Source: Sepioteuthis lessoniana (taxonomy: Eukaryota; Mollusca; Cephalopoda; Myopsida; Loliginidae). From it: a stretch of 64,000 nucleotides of DNA. Below are positions 9,735-19,555 of the stretch, piece by piece (the first letter of the stretch is position 1; every line of letters starts with the position of its first letter). Under the pieces are notes generated by a model. The model was given only the letters and a program-made list of their open reading frames with translations, did not search any database and was not told the origin of the DNA. The position numbers and the translations under genes were made by a program. The DNA lies in NCBI GenBank assembly GCA_963585895.1, contig OY757939.1, positions 25,396,323-25,460,322 of the forward strand, given 5' to 3'.

Positions 9735-11090
9735 GCGGGAGTTGTTCATTTAAGCATGTTTCATTAAGTAACAAAGACAAATTTTGTCTGTATAATTTAT
9801 CTAAGACCCTTTTAAGTTTCCTAATAAGTGTCTTAGTTTCAGGTTGGAATTCGTTGATGAATTTCCCCAAATTGTCCCGAGCGCTTTCGGACCCTTCATA
9901 TTTTCATCAGGGATTGCTTGCTTGTGTAAGGTGTGTTGTTTTTAAAATGAGTTTTGAATGTATTTTACAACATAACAAAAATATGCGAACGCACAGTTGG
10001 ATAAAAGCAGGGTAACTGATGAATTCAAAAGAGGAACGCTATTTAAAAAGTGAATGCTATTTTAAAAGGGAACGCTATTAACGGAAATAGAATACAATAA
10101 AGTAATACTGGAAAAATACTAAAAACATTGAAAACGTCGCTATTTTCAAAATTAATTCCATTGATTTTAAGGTTTTTTTGTTTTTATATGTGGGGCTTCA
10201 AGAATTTGTAGTCGTAACTTATCAATTTGTATGCGATTATAGTGGTGTTTTCAACTAAAAATTTTCGAAACTTGAATTCATGAATATAATGGTTCGTAAG
10301 ATGTAAGGCTATGGAACTGGAGTCTTTAAGGTGAATTGTAAGTCGTCTGGAAAGAGTTGTAGTGGTAAGACTAACATACGCACTATTTTCTTTGGAGACA
10401 CAGTATCCCAGGGGATATTTAAACATATATACGACGTTGGTCGTATCGGGAAATTCAGTAAATGGAGCGGTTTTATTAGAAATAATTAGGTTGGAGGTTT
10501 TAAATTTCTTGTTGCATATAAAAGTCTAACATTTTTGGTAGGGTCAGTTGGGAGAACATTTTTATGGATAAGATTTTTTTAATATTTGTTCATCAATTTT
10601 ATAATTACTGTAAAATTGGTTTTTGTTGAATAGGTTTATTGATTGTCTATGGTTTAGGTTATTGTCCATGTTATGTTGTTCAGATTTATCAATGAATTAT
10701 TTAATTACGATATCAACAATGTAGTTGGGAAACCCATTATTGATAAGGGTTTATTTAATATTCTTAAGTTCGTTAAGGAAGATAATTCGCGAGGAGGATA
10801 GTAACTTTACTCAGGAAATAAGTGTTTTTATAATTGTTCTTTTATAGCGGAAGGGGAATTCACTTTGGAAATCAAGGGTACAGGGATTAATGTTAGCAGA
10901 TGATTTTTCTTTTGAGTGCAACATCTGATGATGGTCATCACGACCTGAAATAAAGTTATAATGACACCAAAGACGTGAATTTCTTCTCTGTTTTATATAA
11001 AACGAATTTTTGGGTCTGTACGTTGAGTTTTGATGTATTTTTAATACCAAATTAATTGTACGTCCATAGTTGTTGACATTGAGCATTCAA
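9735..11090 (-). mobile_element. Penelope-like retroelement relic (RT C-terminus, GIY-YIG, 3' tail)
   Basis: Read on minus from 11090 down, frames with breaks give Penelope-like landmarks. First is an RT C-terminal region (YKRTIIKTLI, NELKNIKQTLINNGFP). Next is a linker (NQFYSNYKIDEQILKK, FKTSNLIISNKTAPF). Then comes the start of a GIY-YIG endonuclease domain (TNVVYMFKYPLGYC, YVSLTTTTLSRRLTIH, SSSIALHL) at about 10430-10270. Downstream of the coding part, a non-coding tail carries CTGATGA at 9904-9910 and a GAAA core at 9885-9888, and ends near 9746. Penelope-like elements use an EN-linked RT distinct from LINE and LTR types. The N-terminal RT domain is missing, and at least three frame disruptions make this copy dead. 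The upstream boundary near 11090-11150 is unclear. Confidence 0.85.
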
Positions 11091-11170
11091 ATTGGATACT
11101 CCAAACCTTGGATTTTCTCCTCGGATTATTTATATATATATAGATACAAAATGCTAAAGAAATGTTTTCC

Positions 11171-11224
11171 AGTAATTTTCTAACGGTCAGTTAATTATAA
11201 TTAACCGACTGTTAGAAAATTACT
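11171..11224. repeat. 54-bp near-perfect palindrome
   Basis: AGTAATTTTCTAAC at 11171 pairs with GTTAGAAAATTACT ending at 11224. The inner arms read GTTAATTA and TAATTAAC. Only two positions per arm mismatch, and there is no loop. It may be a collapsed MITE. No flanking duplication was verified. Confidence 0.9.
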
Positions 11225-11956
11225 CTCAATAAAACATTCAGTATTTAATATAATAAATGGTGTCTTTTCTTTTCAGACATTTTTTTCCTAAAAGTCCAGC
11301 TGGCAAGATGTGTTTTTATTGTTTTTTTTGTTTTTGTTTTTGTTTTTTATTGATTTGTTGCCATGCGCCATCTCTCACTGAATCATTTTGTTAATTTAAC
11401 TCTCGTAATAAAGCTGCAGGTGAATGAGTTTTATCTTTTTAAAGATAATTCCATTGAGAATTAGATTTTGTTTATATTTTTTATAACAGTTTATCTCTTT
11501 TGTTCATCCGATTGCCTTATTTTTGAAATTCAAAAAGTGGTAAAATAAGGTTCTTCTTGGTCTTTTTTTTTTTTACTTGATTCATTTTCTTAGCTGAATC
11601 TTCAACGAATGTGGCCAATAAAAGAGAAAAACATCAGGTTGAACATTTTCTTAGAGTTTTAAAACTGACATTCATAGATTAAGCTCTTCCACTCATTGCA
11701 TGTGATTGGGATTTTCTTAATGAATGTAACGATACAGAATAAATAAATTTGAATGATTAAATAAAATAGCATTTTATCTAAATAATACTTTTTCTTTTTT
11801 TTTGTTTTTTCAATGTGATATTTTTTTCACTGGGGCTTGCAAGAGAATCGGTACAAAAGGAGATACACATTTTCCGTGAATTTATCAACATAAGACACAC
11901 AAATTTTCGAGAATCTATTAACATGACTTTTTAATATACTTTAGAAGAAAAAGAGT
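11225..11956. other. Unassigned AT-rich DNA
   Basis: Several T-rich runs are present, for example 11319-11350 and 11563-11573. No gene or repeat copy was recognised. Confidence 0.4.
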
Positions 11957-12032
11957 GATTGATTTTTATGGTATATCAACCCTTGTTATTTATCTAATGT
12001 AAAATCCTTTTTATACATATGATGAATATAAT
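11957..12032 (-). repeat. VR 3' tail fragment
   Basis: ATGGTATATCAACCCTTG, then AATCCTTTTTATACATAT, the tail unit of VR, without head or array. Confidence 0.6.
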
Positions 12033-12035
12033 AAA

Positions 12036-12181
12036 AATAAGTGGAAAAGTGGATAAATCAAGCACTTACAACGGGTTTAATGGAAATATTTAGTTCTTTA
12101 TGTTAAGGAATAACTTCTCGTAAGAAGAACGAACTGTTACCACTAAATTAAATGTTTTATTTATCTACTTTTCCACTTATT
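12036..12181. mobile_element. Inverted-repeat element (MITE-like), copy 1
   Basis: A 23-bp terminal inverted repeat with one mismatch (12036-12058 and 12159-12181, GTGGAAAAGTGGATAAAT type) encloses 100 bp. The interior aligns with the element at 41492-41778 through AATATT...GTTCTTTAT and AACTTC. Both carry, on minus, a decayed hammerhead-like core. Confidence 0.8.
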
Positions 12182-12189
12182 ATTATCAT

Positions 12190-12560
12190 CGTTGAAAATT
12201 AAGCCAGTGACTTGAGTTCAAATTCTGGACGAGGGTTTTGGTGTTTCACTTCGTGCAAATGCCTTTGGGGAATGAATAAATCCACGTGTTCTTCTGCCAG
12301 CAAATGAGTGGATTGTAGGGCAGGCTGGGTTCTCTAGTTCTGTTTAGGCAACCAGTGTAGGAGAAGGAAAACTCTGAATTTAAACAAGTTGTCATATCCT
12401 GTCCGATGGCAGAGATGTTGGGTCAATAAAAACTGGGCTCTTTGCTTTGGTATGGCAACCAATCTGAGAGAAGAAAAATTATCACTTCCCCCCGCTAAAA
12501 AATAAACCTTGTGTTATATTCTGTCCGAGGCGGAGATGTTGGGTCAATACAATCATTTGA
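12190..12560 (+). mobile_element. SINE S2 copy with duplicated 3' half
   Basis: The head is decayed (CCAGTGACTTGAGTTCAAAT, TTCTGGACGAGG). The S2 body follows. The 3' half occurs twice: at 12330-12428 (GGAGAAGGAAAACTCTGAAT, TCATATCCTGTCC) and again at 12437-12556 (GAGAAGAAAAATT, TATATTCTGTCCGAG, GAGATGTTGGGTCAATA). Confidence 0.75.
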
Positions 12561-13148
12561 TAGAAGAAGATCCGCTTTTAATCAAAGTATAGATTATTCG
12601 GAGCAATTTGTAGATCAATTGCGTACGAATATTGAGTTCGATCCCCTCCGCCTGTCTCATTCCAGTGGACTTCCGACAAATTCAAGCGTTTTTATATTTT
12701 TACTTTGCCGTTTGAGGTCAAAATCCTGGGTGTTTGGCTCGCAGACTATTAGTAGCGAGTTCATTTCTTGCAAGTTGCACCTTAATTCTAACTTTTTTCC
12801 AAACTACGCTATTCTTTGTAAATAACGACTTTCCTTATTAGTACCGTGCGACTTAAAGTAAATTCACACAGGGTGTTAGTATATTATTCTTATCGACCCT
12901 AAATGGACTGTTACAGCAATCACACTACTAGTACTAAGATTGTTTTAATATATAACATAGTCCATTTTACGACTTTATTACCATCTAAAAAACTTCGTCA
13001 AGAATTATACATGGTGTCAGACAAACCTTTCTCATTACTTGTAGAAATAAATAAATGATAGCCGACAAACAGCAACGCATAACACAAATTATTCTGCTGA
13101 GCTCGTTCGGCTGCCATGTTTGTAGGGATACAGTTCAGTCTGGACGCA
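12561..13148. other. Unassigned DNA with a B-box-like motif
   Basis: GAGTTCGATCCCC near 12634 resembles a tRNA B box, with GTAGATCAATTGCGTACG before it. This hints at a further SINE type, but no second copy was found to confirm it. Confidence 0.3.
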
Positions 13149-13372
13149 TTGATTACGTCGGTTAAGGCCACCTGATAGACATGCGGGGAAGCCTAGCATT
13201 CGTTTCTGGTAACTATGACTGACACTTCCTTGGCCTCCGGGGACCGTTCACCCATGTTTTCACCTGTTTCGGCAGGGTTAGCTTTATTTCCAGGCGCATC
13301 AAACGACCCTTTTTAAAGAAATACCGACAGGTACAAAGTATTTTCTACTCACCGCACATTTGAGCATCGGCT
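13149..13372. repeat. Repeat D, copy 1
   Basis: AAGGCCACCTGATAG, CACTTCCTTGGCCTC, TTCGGCAGGG, CAGGCGCATCAA, ACCCTTTTTAAAG, AATACCGACAGG occur in the same order at 25269-25485. The family is unknown. No coding frame was seen. Confidence 0.7.
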
Positions 13373-13487
13373 CGTGCTTGGCTCATACTATAAAAAAGGC
13401 CTTGAGCCGCATTCTGAATTGGCGGAGAAACAGAAAATACCCTCAAATTACTTTGCTTTTATAGATAAAGAATTTACCGTCAATTGA

Positions 13488-14052
13488 TTTTGATTGGTTT
13501 AGTTGTTTTGTTTTACGGTGTATCAACAACCCTTTTTGGGTCATTTAACTCCGATTTAAATTTCAAACAATTCAGTTTAGTATAAGTATAGTTTTTATTT
13601 ACAAACAGTTAAATGTCAAAACACTTCTATTTGGAATAATTCAGTTTAGCATAAGTAAACAATTTAATTTCAAAAACAGTTCTATTTCAAACAATTCAGT
13701 TTAGCATAAGTACACAGTCTAGCTCTATTTAAAAAAAGGTTTATTTCAAGCAGTTCAGTTTAGCATAAGTACGCAATATCAATGTTAGAAACAGTCCTAT
13801 TTTTAAGAATTCAATTTAGCATAAGGACACTGTTTAATTCTATTCGACCCATAGATAGGACCCTATCAGGTGGTACCACTCCGGGCTAGAACAATGTCAA
13901 TAAAGGGGTACTTCGCATTCTCCAAAGCTCCTGCATTACTGGAACCTCACCATTATATTGCTTAGTGTCATATCTGGGACACTCGTTTGGAGGGTCTTCC
14001 ACCTCTGTAGAGAAGCAGTCGGTATACTCTACAGCTCCAGCCAACTGGGCAA
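13488..14052 (-). mobile_element. VR retroposon, complete copy with perfect 12-bp TSD
   Basis: The direct repeat ACCGTCAATTGA at 13476-13487 and 14053-14064 brackets the element exactly. Between them in sense orientation (minus) lie a TTGCCCAGTTGGCTGG start and the full head. About five array units of roughly 52 bp follow (CTTATGCTAAACTGAATTG). Then come the tail and a CTAAACCAATCAAAA end. This copy defines the family ends. No protein-coding capacity is visible, so it depends on other elements for movement. Confidence 0.92.
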
Positions 14053-14064
14053 ACCGTCAATTGA

Positions 14065-14498
14065 AGTAGCGACGAAGCTCTGTTTTCCAGATCTATAATA
14101 TGGATGCCGCAAAGTGTACAATTTATTGAGTTTCCCGAGTTACAATCAGATGGTTAAAAATGCTGATACTTAGAACAAGAAAGATCTAGAACTATTTGAT
14201 TAATGGGGTTTAAAGAAGATCAAAATAATCTTAGTACCAGTCAATTTAAGATAGGTATGTTAGCAATTGCTCTGACCAGAACAAGCTCCAGTTCAAGCGA
14301 CGAGTGTCACGTAAACCTCTGACTGCGCCAACAGCCGCTTCTCGACTAATGAAGATTTTACGACAGTACCTGTCGTAAAATCTGTTAATTTAATTTTCCA
14401 AACCACTGCTAATTCAAAGGTTTTCTAAATACCAATGGACGAATATTATTTTATTATTGTTTTATTTTTTTTTTATTATAGATAGGCTACTTAACAGA
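14065..14498. other. Unassigned DNA with a perfect hairpin
   Basis: 14353-14366 pairs perfectly with 14370-14383 (AGATTTTACGACAG arms, 3-nt loop). No gene was recognised. Confidence 0.6.
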
Positions 14499-14540
14499 TA
14501 TACGAGGGTCATTAAATAAATACGGGGATCTTTTTTAAAA
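14499..14540 (+). mobile_element. Mariner-like terminus (putative)
   Basis: TACGAGGGTCATTAAATAAA resembles the mariner terminal repeat (TACGAGGATCATTAAATAAG on the minus strand at 27717). No transposase follows. Confidence 0.45.
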
Positions 14541-14629
14541 TAAAATGATTTTCTTCGGAATTTTTGTTAAATGAAAATAAACAGCGGATTGTTTAGAATT
14601 GGTTTATAGAAAAAAAATTACTTTAATCT

Positions 14630-15215
14630 CCCTTTGCTTATGTTTCTTCACAGTTAAATGGTTTTACTTATTGCGATCGAACACTAATATTTCTATTAAT
14701 CATTTGTTTGCACGCAGCAAAGTCCTTACAAGTATTGCTATTTCACACTAATTATTCTATTGATCATTATTCATTCATTTTCCCACAATCAAATAGCTTC
14801 AAGTATTGCTATGTAATACCAACAATTCTATTTTGCATACAGGTAGACAGTTTCAAGTATTCCACATTGATAATTTTATTTGCATACAGTTAAATTGTTC
14901 AAATCATTGCTATGTAACACGAACAATTCAATTAAACATCAGTCCTTCGTTTGGACACGGTTAAATGGTCAAAGAATTCTATTTCTAACAAATCAATTTA
15001 AATGATCAAACTGTTCTATTTGACCCATCGATTGAAGCCTATCAGATACTACCACCCCGGGTCAGAGTGGACCAGGCAGTAATGAAAATGAAGGGGTACT
15101 TCACTTTCCCGAAAATATCAGAATTGGAGTCGTATCCTCCAATGGGTTACTGTCATATCTCTTTTTTTCTCTTTGTAGAGATGCAATCGGTGTATTCTAG
15201 GCTGCGTATAGAAGT
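14630..15215 (-). mobile_element. VR retroposon with 70-bp-type array units
   Basis: Five to six degenerate units (CAGTTAAATGGTT, TTGCTATGTAA, AACAATTCAATTAAACATCA) lead into a diverged head (ACCACCCCGGGTCAGAGTGG through GATGCAATCGGTGTATTC). This array type differs from the 52-bp units in other copies. Confidence 0.8.
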
Positions 15216-15356
15216 GTATTAGTCTGTTTAAAGACACTGATATTCAGAAGGATACTACAAGAATTGTTTTAATCCCTAAAAATCAATTTTGATTGTAACC
15301 TTCTCTATAACAGTGTTTTTATTCACAGATGAACCGTTCATGCTTTCTTTCCTGTT

Positions 15357-15730
15357 TGTTGTATAGCCATGACCACTATACATACACATATGCATGCAGA
15401 AACATAACGACGCAATGAAGACGAGCGGACACAGTTCTTTAGAAAAATATACCTCTCACTTTATTGAAAGGGTTGTCTGTGAGAGGAAGTTGGTGACTGA
15501 ACAGAACTGCAACATGTTGACCCCCACTCTTATGGCCATAACAGCGTTTCTTTCCCGTTCTCCTGTGCTGCTCAACCGGGGGGGGGGCAGGGGGACTTGG
15601 TCCTCATTCCAGCATCTTCTCTCCAACTGATCTGTGGCTCTGAACTCCAACTGCAACTGCTCAATAGGGGGTCCTGAGGGCCCCCTCTGCTGGGTACTGG
15701 TTCTCTCTACTGTATCTTATCTCCAACTTT
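15357..15730 (-). repeat. Putative 3' LTR copy of a degenerate LTR retroelement
   Basis: It aligns with 16180-16567 over about 370 bp. In minus orientation it contains AATAAA (complement at 15460-15465) and ends TATACAACA, the same terminal heptamer as the solo LTR at 31909. The CCTGTT immediately outside (15351-15356) recurs at 16697-16702. The distal part does not align with the other copy, so the U3 side is truncated or replaced. Confidence 0.55.
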
Positions 15731-16179
15731 ATCTTCTAGAAAGCCCCTTGTCATTAAAACTCATGCTTTCACCATTATAATCAATTTAAATTCTTTTTTC
15801 ACGAACCCAATTATTAATCGACAGCAGAGACATAAAAGTTATACAATGAGCAATTTACTTATAGTCTCTCAGGTGTTTTATTTTCTTTGTTTTTGTTCTT
15901 CGTTGCTGGTCTGCTCTTGTTTTTTCTCTTTTTTTCTTCTTTACATCCAGCATGTTGCAGTTTTTCCTTTGTTCTTTCTTTTCTTTTTTCTGTTCTTTAT
16001 CGTTGGTCTATTCCTTTTTCTTCTTTTTTCGCTGGGATTTTTCTAAATTTCCCTTCGCTCGCCTTCCAAGTGCCGTATTCTGCTTACTATTCTTTCTTTC
16101 CAGCCGTTCGTGCGATCGTCTACCCAGGTTCGAAACCATGCTATGATAGCATGACTGGCCCTTGGCACCAAATTAATAC
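15731..16179 (-). other. Internal region between the LTR-like repeats
   Basis: 450 bp without RT, protease or integrase motifs. It is pyrimidine-rich on plus at 15878-16050. Next to the 5' repeat, minus reads TTTGGTGCCAAGGGCC, which could be a primer-binding-site relic. Such a short interior would suit a TRIM-like non-autonomous element. Confidence 0.4.
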
Positions 16180-16696
16180 ATGTTGCATAGCCATGAACAA
16201 CTATACATACACATATACATGCAGAAACATAACGACGCAATCAAGACGAGCGACACAGTTCTTTAGAAAAATATACCTCTCACTTTATTGAAAGGGTTGC
16301 GTGTGAGAGGGTTACTAAAGGTTTTACTGTGTGAGAGGTGACTTAGAGACTGAACAGAACTGTAACATATTGACCCCCACTCTTATGGCTATAACAGCGT
16401 TTCTTTCTCGTTCTCTTGGGCTGCTCAACCGGGGGCCTGGGGGCCCAACCTCTCTGCGACATGGTCCTCATTCCTGCTTCTTCTCTCCAACCGCAACTCC
16501 TCAATCGGTGGTCCTGAGGGCCCCCTCTGCTGGATGCTGGTTCTCTCTACAGCATCTTTCTCCAACTGCCTGACTTCCTGTCTTCACCCGGGTTATATAA
16601 TTGTTCGACGTACACCTTCTTCTTGTGGGCGTCACAAATCGCAATTCAACCCGTCCACGGTCAAGGTTATATCGTGATATTCCTCGACCCGATGCA
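16180..16696 (-). repeat. Putative 5' LTR copy
   Basis: In minus orientation a TG start at 16696, a TATATAA motif near 16600-16594, AATAAA (complement 16284-16289) and a terminal CAACA at 16180 fit U3-R-U5 order. It carries a local insertion at 16311-16338. The hexamer CCTGTT follows at 16697-16702, matching 15351-15356. The outer boundary rests on that hexamer alone. Confidence 0.5.
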
Positions 16697-16919
16697 CCTG
16701 TTATTTACACAGGTGCATTTTTTATTTTGACTGCTTGGCCCGGTCCGAGGTCAATATACAATACTGTTTATCTAATTCTATATTTTCATAACTATCTATT
16801 CTTTGTTTCTGAAACAGCAATTTGTATGATGTATAATTTGTATGATGTATATACAGAAACAGTTGCAGAGGTTTGGACCCTTGGACCACTGGAACCCAAG
16901 ACCACTGACCGTCCCTAAA
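16697..16919. other. Unassigned DNA
   Basis: A 10-bp hairpin, ATGCACCTGT / ACAGGTGCAT, lies at 16692-16718 and is followed by T-rich sequence. Nothing else was recognised. Confidence 0.5.
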
Positions 16920-17290
16920 CTCTAACCCCTCCTCAACGTGGCAGGTCGGGGGCAACGGGCAGTGCTAGAGCCATGCTGTCGGGAACTTCGATTCCTGGTA
17001 GGGCCACCCAAGGCAGATTGGTCTGGCATCCAGTGGTATTAGGGCCACAACCCGGCTTAAGGGGCTCTTGTGAAAATCCAGGAGGTGTCTGTTCCGGCAA
17101 CTGGCGACCTCGGGTCGCTCTGACAATGCATCTGTGGAAAATCTGCGGCAAACAGGGCGTTTTTCCGGGTAGGACTTGGAACCCTTCCCTCTATCAAATC
17201 CCAAAGTATCTTCTTCAATGAGGAACATATTACAGCTGGGGAGGAAGCCGGTTCAACCCGACCATGGTGAAAGCTGAAAGTAAGTAAGTA
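16920..17290. other. GC-rich block, unidentified repeat candidate
   Basis: The block is much richer in G+C than its flanks. GGCAGTGCTAGAGCCATGC, TTCGATTCCTGG and CCGGTTCAACCCGACC look like a retroelement leader. Open frames of 70-96 residues exist on both strands, but none has a recognisable domain. My impression that it is a LINE 5' piece is untested. Confidence 0.35.
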
Positions 17291-18091
17291 GACCACCGAC
17301 CTCAGGGTTAAAAAAAAAAAATTAAAACATCTCATCCAGATATCCACTTATTTTCAATTCGGCAACAAAGAACAAAAATATTTGAGACGAGAGTAAAAAT
17401 CAGACTTTTTGGATGAGCTGATAACAGAAGAATGGTGCAACATTGTGTCAGATTCTTGAAATAACAGTAGTTTTTAGTTTAGCATTTTTCCTTCTGTAAG
17501 GCTGGTTGCACTATGAATGTTATGAATAGAATTCAAATTTGATATTATTTGTATCACAACTCATAAACTTCATCAGAAGATCTAAACTAGATTTACTTAA
17601 ACTTTAATTGAACCACCACATTTAGTCTCCATTTACCCACAAATAATTTACGTGAATATTAAATTACAAAACATTAGTAAATTCATCTCGTTGGATGGCA
17701 TAACGAAGTGGGTAGTTGATTTTTGAATATTTTCGATATCAAGATTAAAACTTTTACAAAAATATGGAAAAGTTCTTATAGATGGAATATTGAATCATAA
17801 TAACACAAACATCAATATATACCGGGCGATATTGAAACCGATTGAAGCAAGTGAAGATACCTTTGGTCTGAGCAGGCTTTATTAATCTAATATGAGATGT
17901 GTGTGCGCATGCGTGCGTGGGAAGACACTGATCTCTTTGCTTTAGTTTTCCTCCTTTAGATAGATGAAAAAAAAAAACCTTTCAAATCCCCGCAAACTTC
18001 AAAGAAAAACATTTAATTTACATAAACAGTGTCGTCACCAAAGTTTCTAGTTAGAGGATAAATCTATCAGGTGGGTTTTTTTTTTTTTTTT
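17291..18091. other. Unassigned DNA
   Basis: AT-rich, with A and T homopolymer runs at 17310-17320, 17968-17977 and 18076-18092. No gene was seen. Confidence 0.4.
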
Positions 18092-18140
18092 TGGTTGGTT
18101 GGTTGGTTTATTGATAACCCTTGCTGGGTTATTTTTTGAC
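18092..18140 (-). repeat. VR 3' tail fragment
   Basis: (TTGG)n followed by TTTATTGATAACCCTTG and GGGTTATTTTTTGACG, a decayed tail. Confidence 0.45.
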
Positions 18141-18284
18141 GAAATTAGTTTATCAATGATGGTCTTTAATTATATATATTGTAAATTGTGGCGTATAAGT
18201 CAACCTTTAACGCCTGAAGAAATCTCAACAGAATTAAGGGTCGACTTATATGGTGGGGCTAAAATCCAAATCTTTGTGTTTAAC

Positions 18285-18548
18285 TAGTCGTAAGTAAAGT
18301 AAAGTTAGCGACCATAGTCGAGGGTGACCCGAAGGCTCCCTTTTCGATAGCTACTACACCAAGGTGTAGGGGAGGGCGCTACTCCATTCCCTGGATTGCT
18401 CCACTTTACCCTTGAACCGTACCTTATAATGCTGAGTGTTAAGCAAGGTGGTATCAAGTTCCATTTTTAAAGTCTTTGGTATGACTCGACCTGGGATTGA
18501 ACCCAGAGACCTTTGAACTTGAAATCTTAGGCGAGTTTTTTTTTTTTT
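18285..18548 (-). mobile_element. SINE S3 copy, head altered
   Basis: On minus, the B-box-like CTGGGTTCAATCCCAGG is followed by the S3 body (TTAACACTCAGCATTATAAG, CCCTCCCCTACACC, AAAAGGGAGCC) and end (CGACTATGGTCGCTAAC). It matches 32450-32711 closely from the B box onward. The A-box half differs and runs into an A-rich stretch. Confidence 0.85.
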
Positions 18549-18607
18549 TTTTTTGCATTTCACTTAGCGCTAATACCTTTTGGGAAGGTATAGATCAAAC
18601 AATGTTT

Positions 18608-18770
18608 CCTTTTCCAGCTCCAACCAATTTGGCTGGACCTGCAGAGAACACGGACTGAATTTCTGAAGAGAGACAAATCCCATTCCAGCAAGTGTCTGAA
18701 TAGAACATTAAACAATTTGATTGTCAGGCTTCAGTAATACTGGAAGCTCACTATCAGACAGTATTAATTT
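18608..18770 (+). repeat. VR head, 5' part (interrupted)
   Basis: Sense head pieces are GGCTGGACCTGCAGAGAAC, AACAATTTGATTGTCAGGC and AGTAATACTGGAAGC. The head is interrupted by the GC-rich block 18771-19127 and resumes at 19128. Confidence 0.6.
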
Positions 18771-19127
18771 GCTGTTGGCTTTGACCCAAGCGGACATTGT
18801 CAAAAAAAGGCAGACTAGAGGCCGAAACGCCCCCGGCTTGGGCTGGGCAATCCGAAGGTGGGCGACCTGCATCACTGAAAATGTTGTCTCCCTTGTATAG
18901 CACTAGACCTTACTGTCCAGTTTAAGCTAAAATCAGGCATACGTGCCTGGACCCAGATTTGGGTCCATGACCAGCTAGGCTCATCAGGCTCACATTGCAC
19001 TAAGTAATCCGATGACCAGCATAGTTAAGCCGGGCTCGAGCCTCGGCTCGTGCCCGACTCCCCCACCTAAATGTCCACTATAATCGACCTTCAGCCTTGA
19101 GTCAAGTCCTGTCTGGTGGGAGGCAGA
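18771..19127. other. GC-rich insert within a VR copy
   Basis: GAGGCCGAAACGCCCCCGGC, GGGCTCGAGCCTCGGCTCG and several short self-complementary stretches. No coding frame or known family. Part of the VR head (CTTCAGTAATGCTGGAGC) reappears immediately after it, so it probably inserted into or between VR heads. Confidence 0.45.
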
Positions 19128-19445
19128 CACAAATAAAGCTTCAGTAATGCTGGAGCTTTGGCAAGTGCAGAGTACCCTTTTATTGCCATTTCTCCCAGGT
19201 CCGCTTTGGTTCAGAGAGGTAGCACATGATACGGTCCTATGAATGAGTCAACTTGAGCTGTTTGATAATCAAACTGCATACAAACAAATATCTTATGCTA
19301 AAGTGAATTGTAAGAAATAGAACAGTTTGATCATTTAACTGTGTGTATATACAAAATGTATTTACAATTGACATATTTGATATATATGTAAAAACAAGAT
19401 TTAGCATTAAATAATCAGTAATGGTTGATATGCCATAAAACCAAA
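19128..19445 (+). mobile_element. VR retroposon, continuation to 3' tail
   Basis: CTTCAGTAATGCTGGAGC through the head, few array units, then AATAATCAGTAATGGTTGAT and ATGCCATAAAACCAAAC at the 3' end. Confidence 0.75.
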
Positions 19446-19479
19446 CTAAAACAAACCAAACTTCTCCAGCAATGAATAA

Positions 19480-19555
19480 ACAGTAGGGCAGACTCGACCC
19501 TTTAACATTGGTATTGCAATCACATATTGGAGAAGGAAAACGCAATTCAAACCCC
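19480..19555 (+). mobile_element. SINE S2 3'-half fragment
   Basis: AGTAGGGCAGACTCGACCC, TTAACATTGGTATTGCAATC and GGAGAAGGAAAACGC are S2 body segments. Confidence 0.65.

Noticed and set aside
9488..9870. Open frames on both strands across the TA/GT tract
   Set aside because: They owe their length to the microsatellite, and the minus one also to the Penelope-like non-coding tail.
15887..16291. 134-codon open frame
   Set aside because: Phe/Leu/Ser-rich, from a pyrimidine tract and the LTR-like repeat. No start context or domain.
16692..16725. Hairpin followed by T-run resembling a bacterial terminator
   Set aside because: The window is clearly eukaryotic, with no operon. The hairpin overlaps the inferred LTR-element boundary and is probably incidental.
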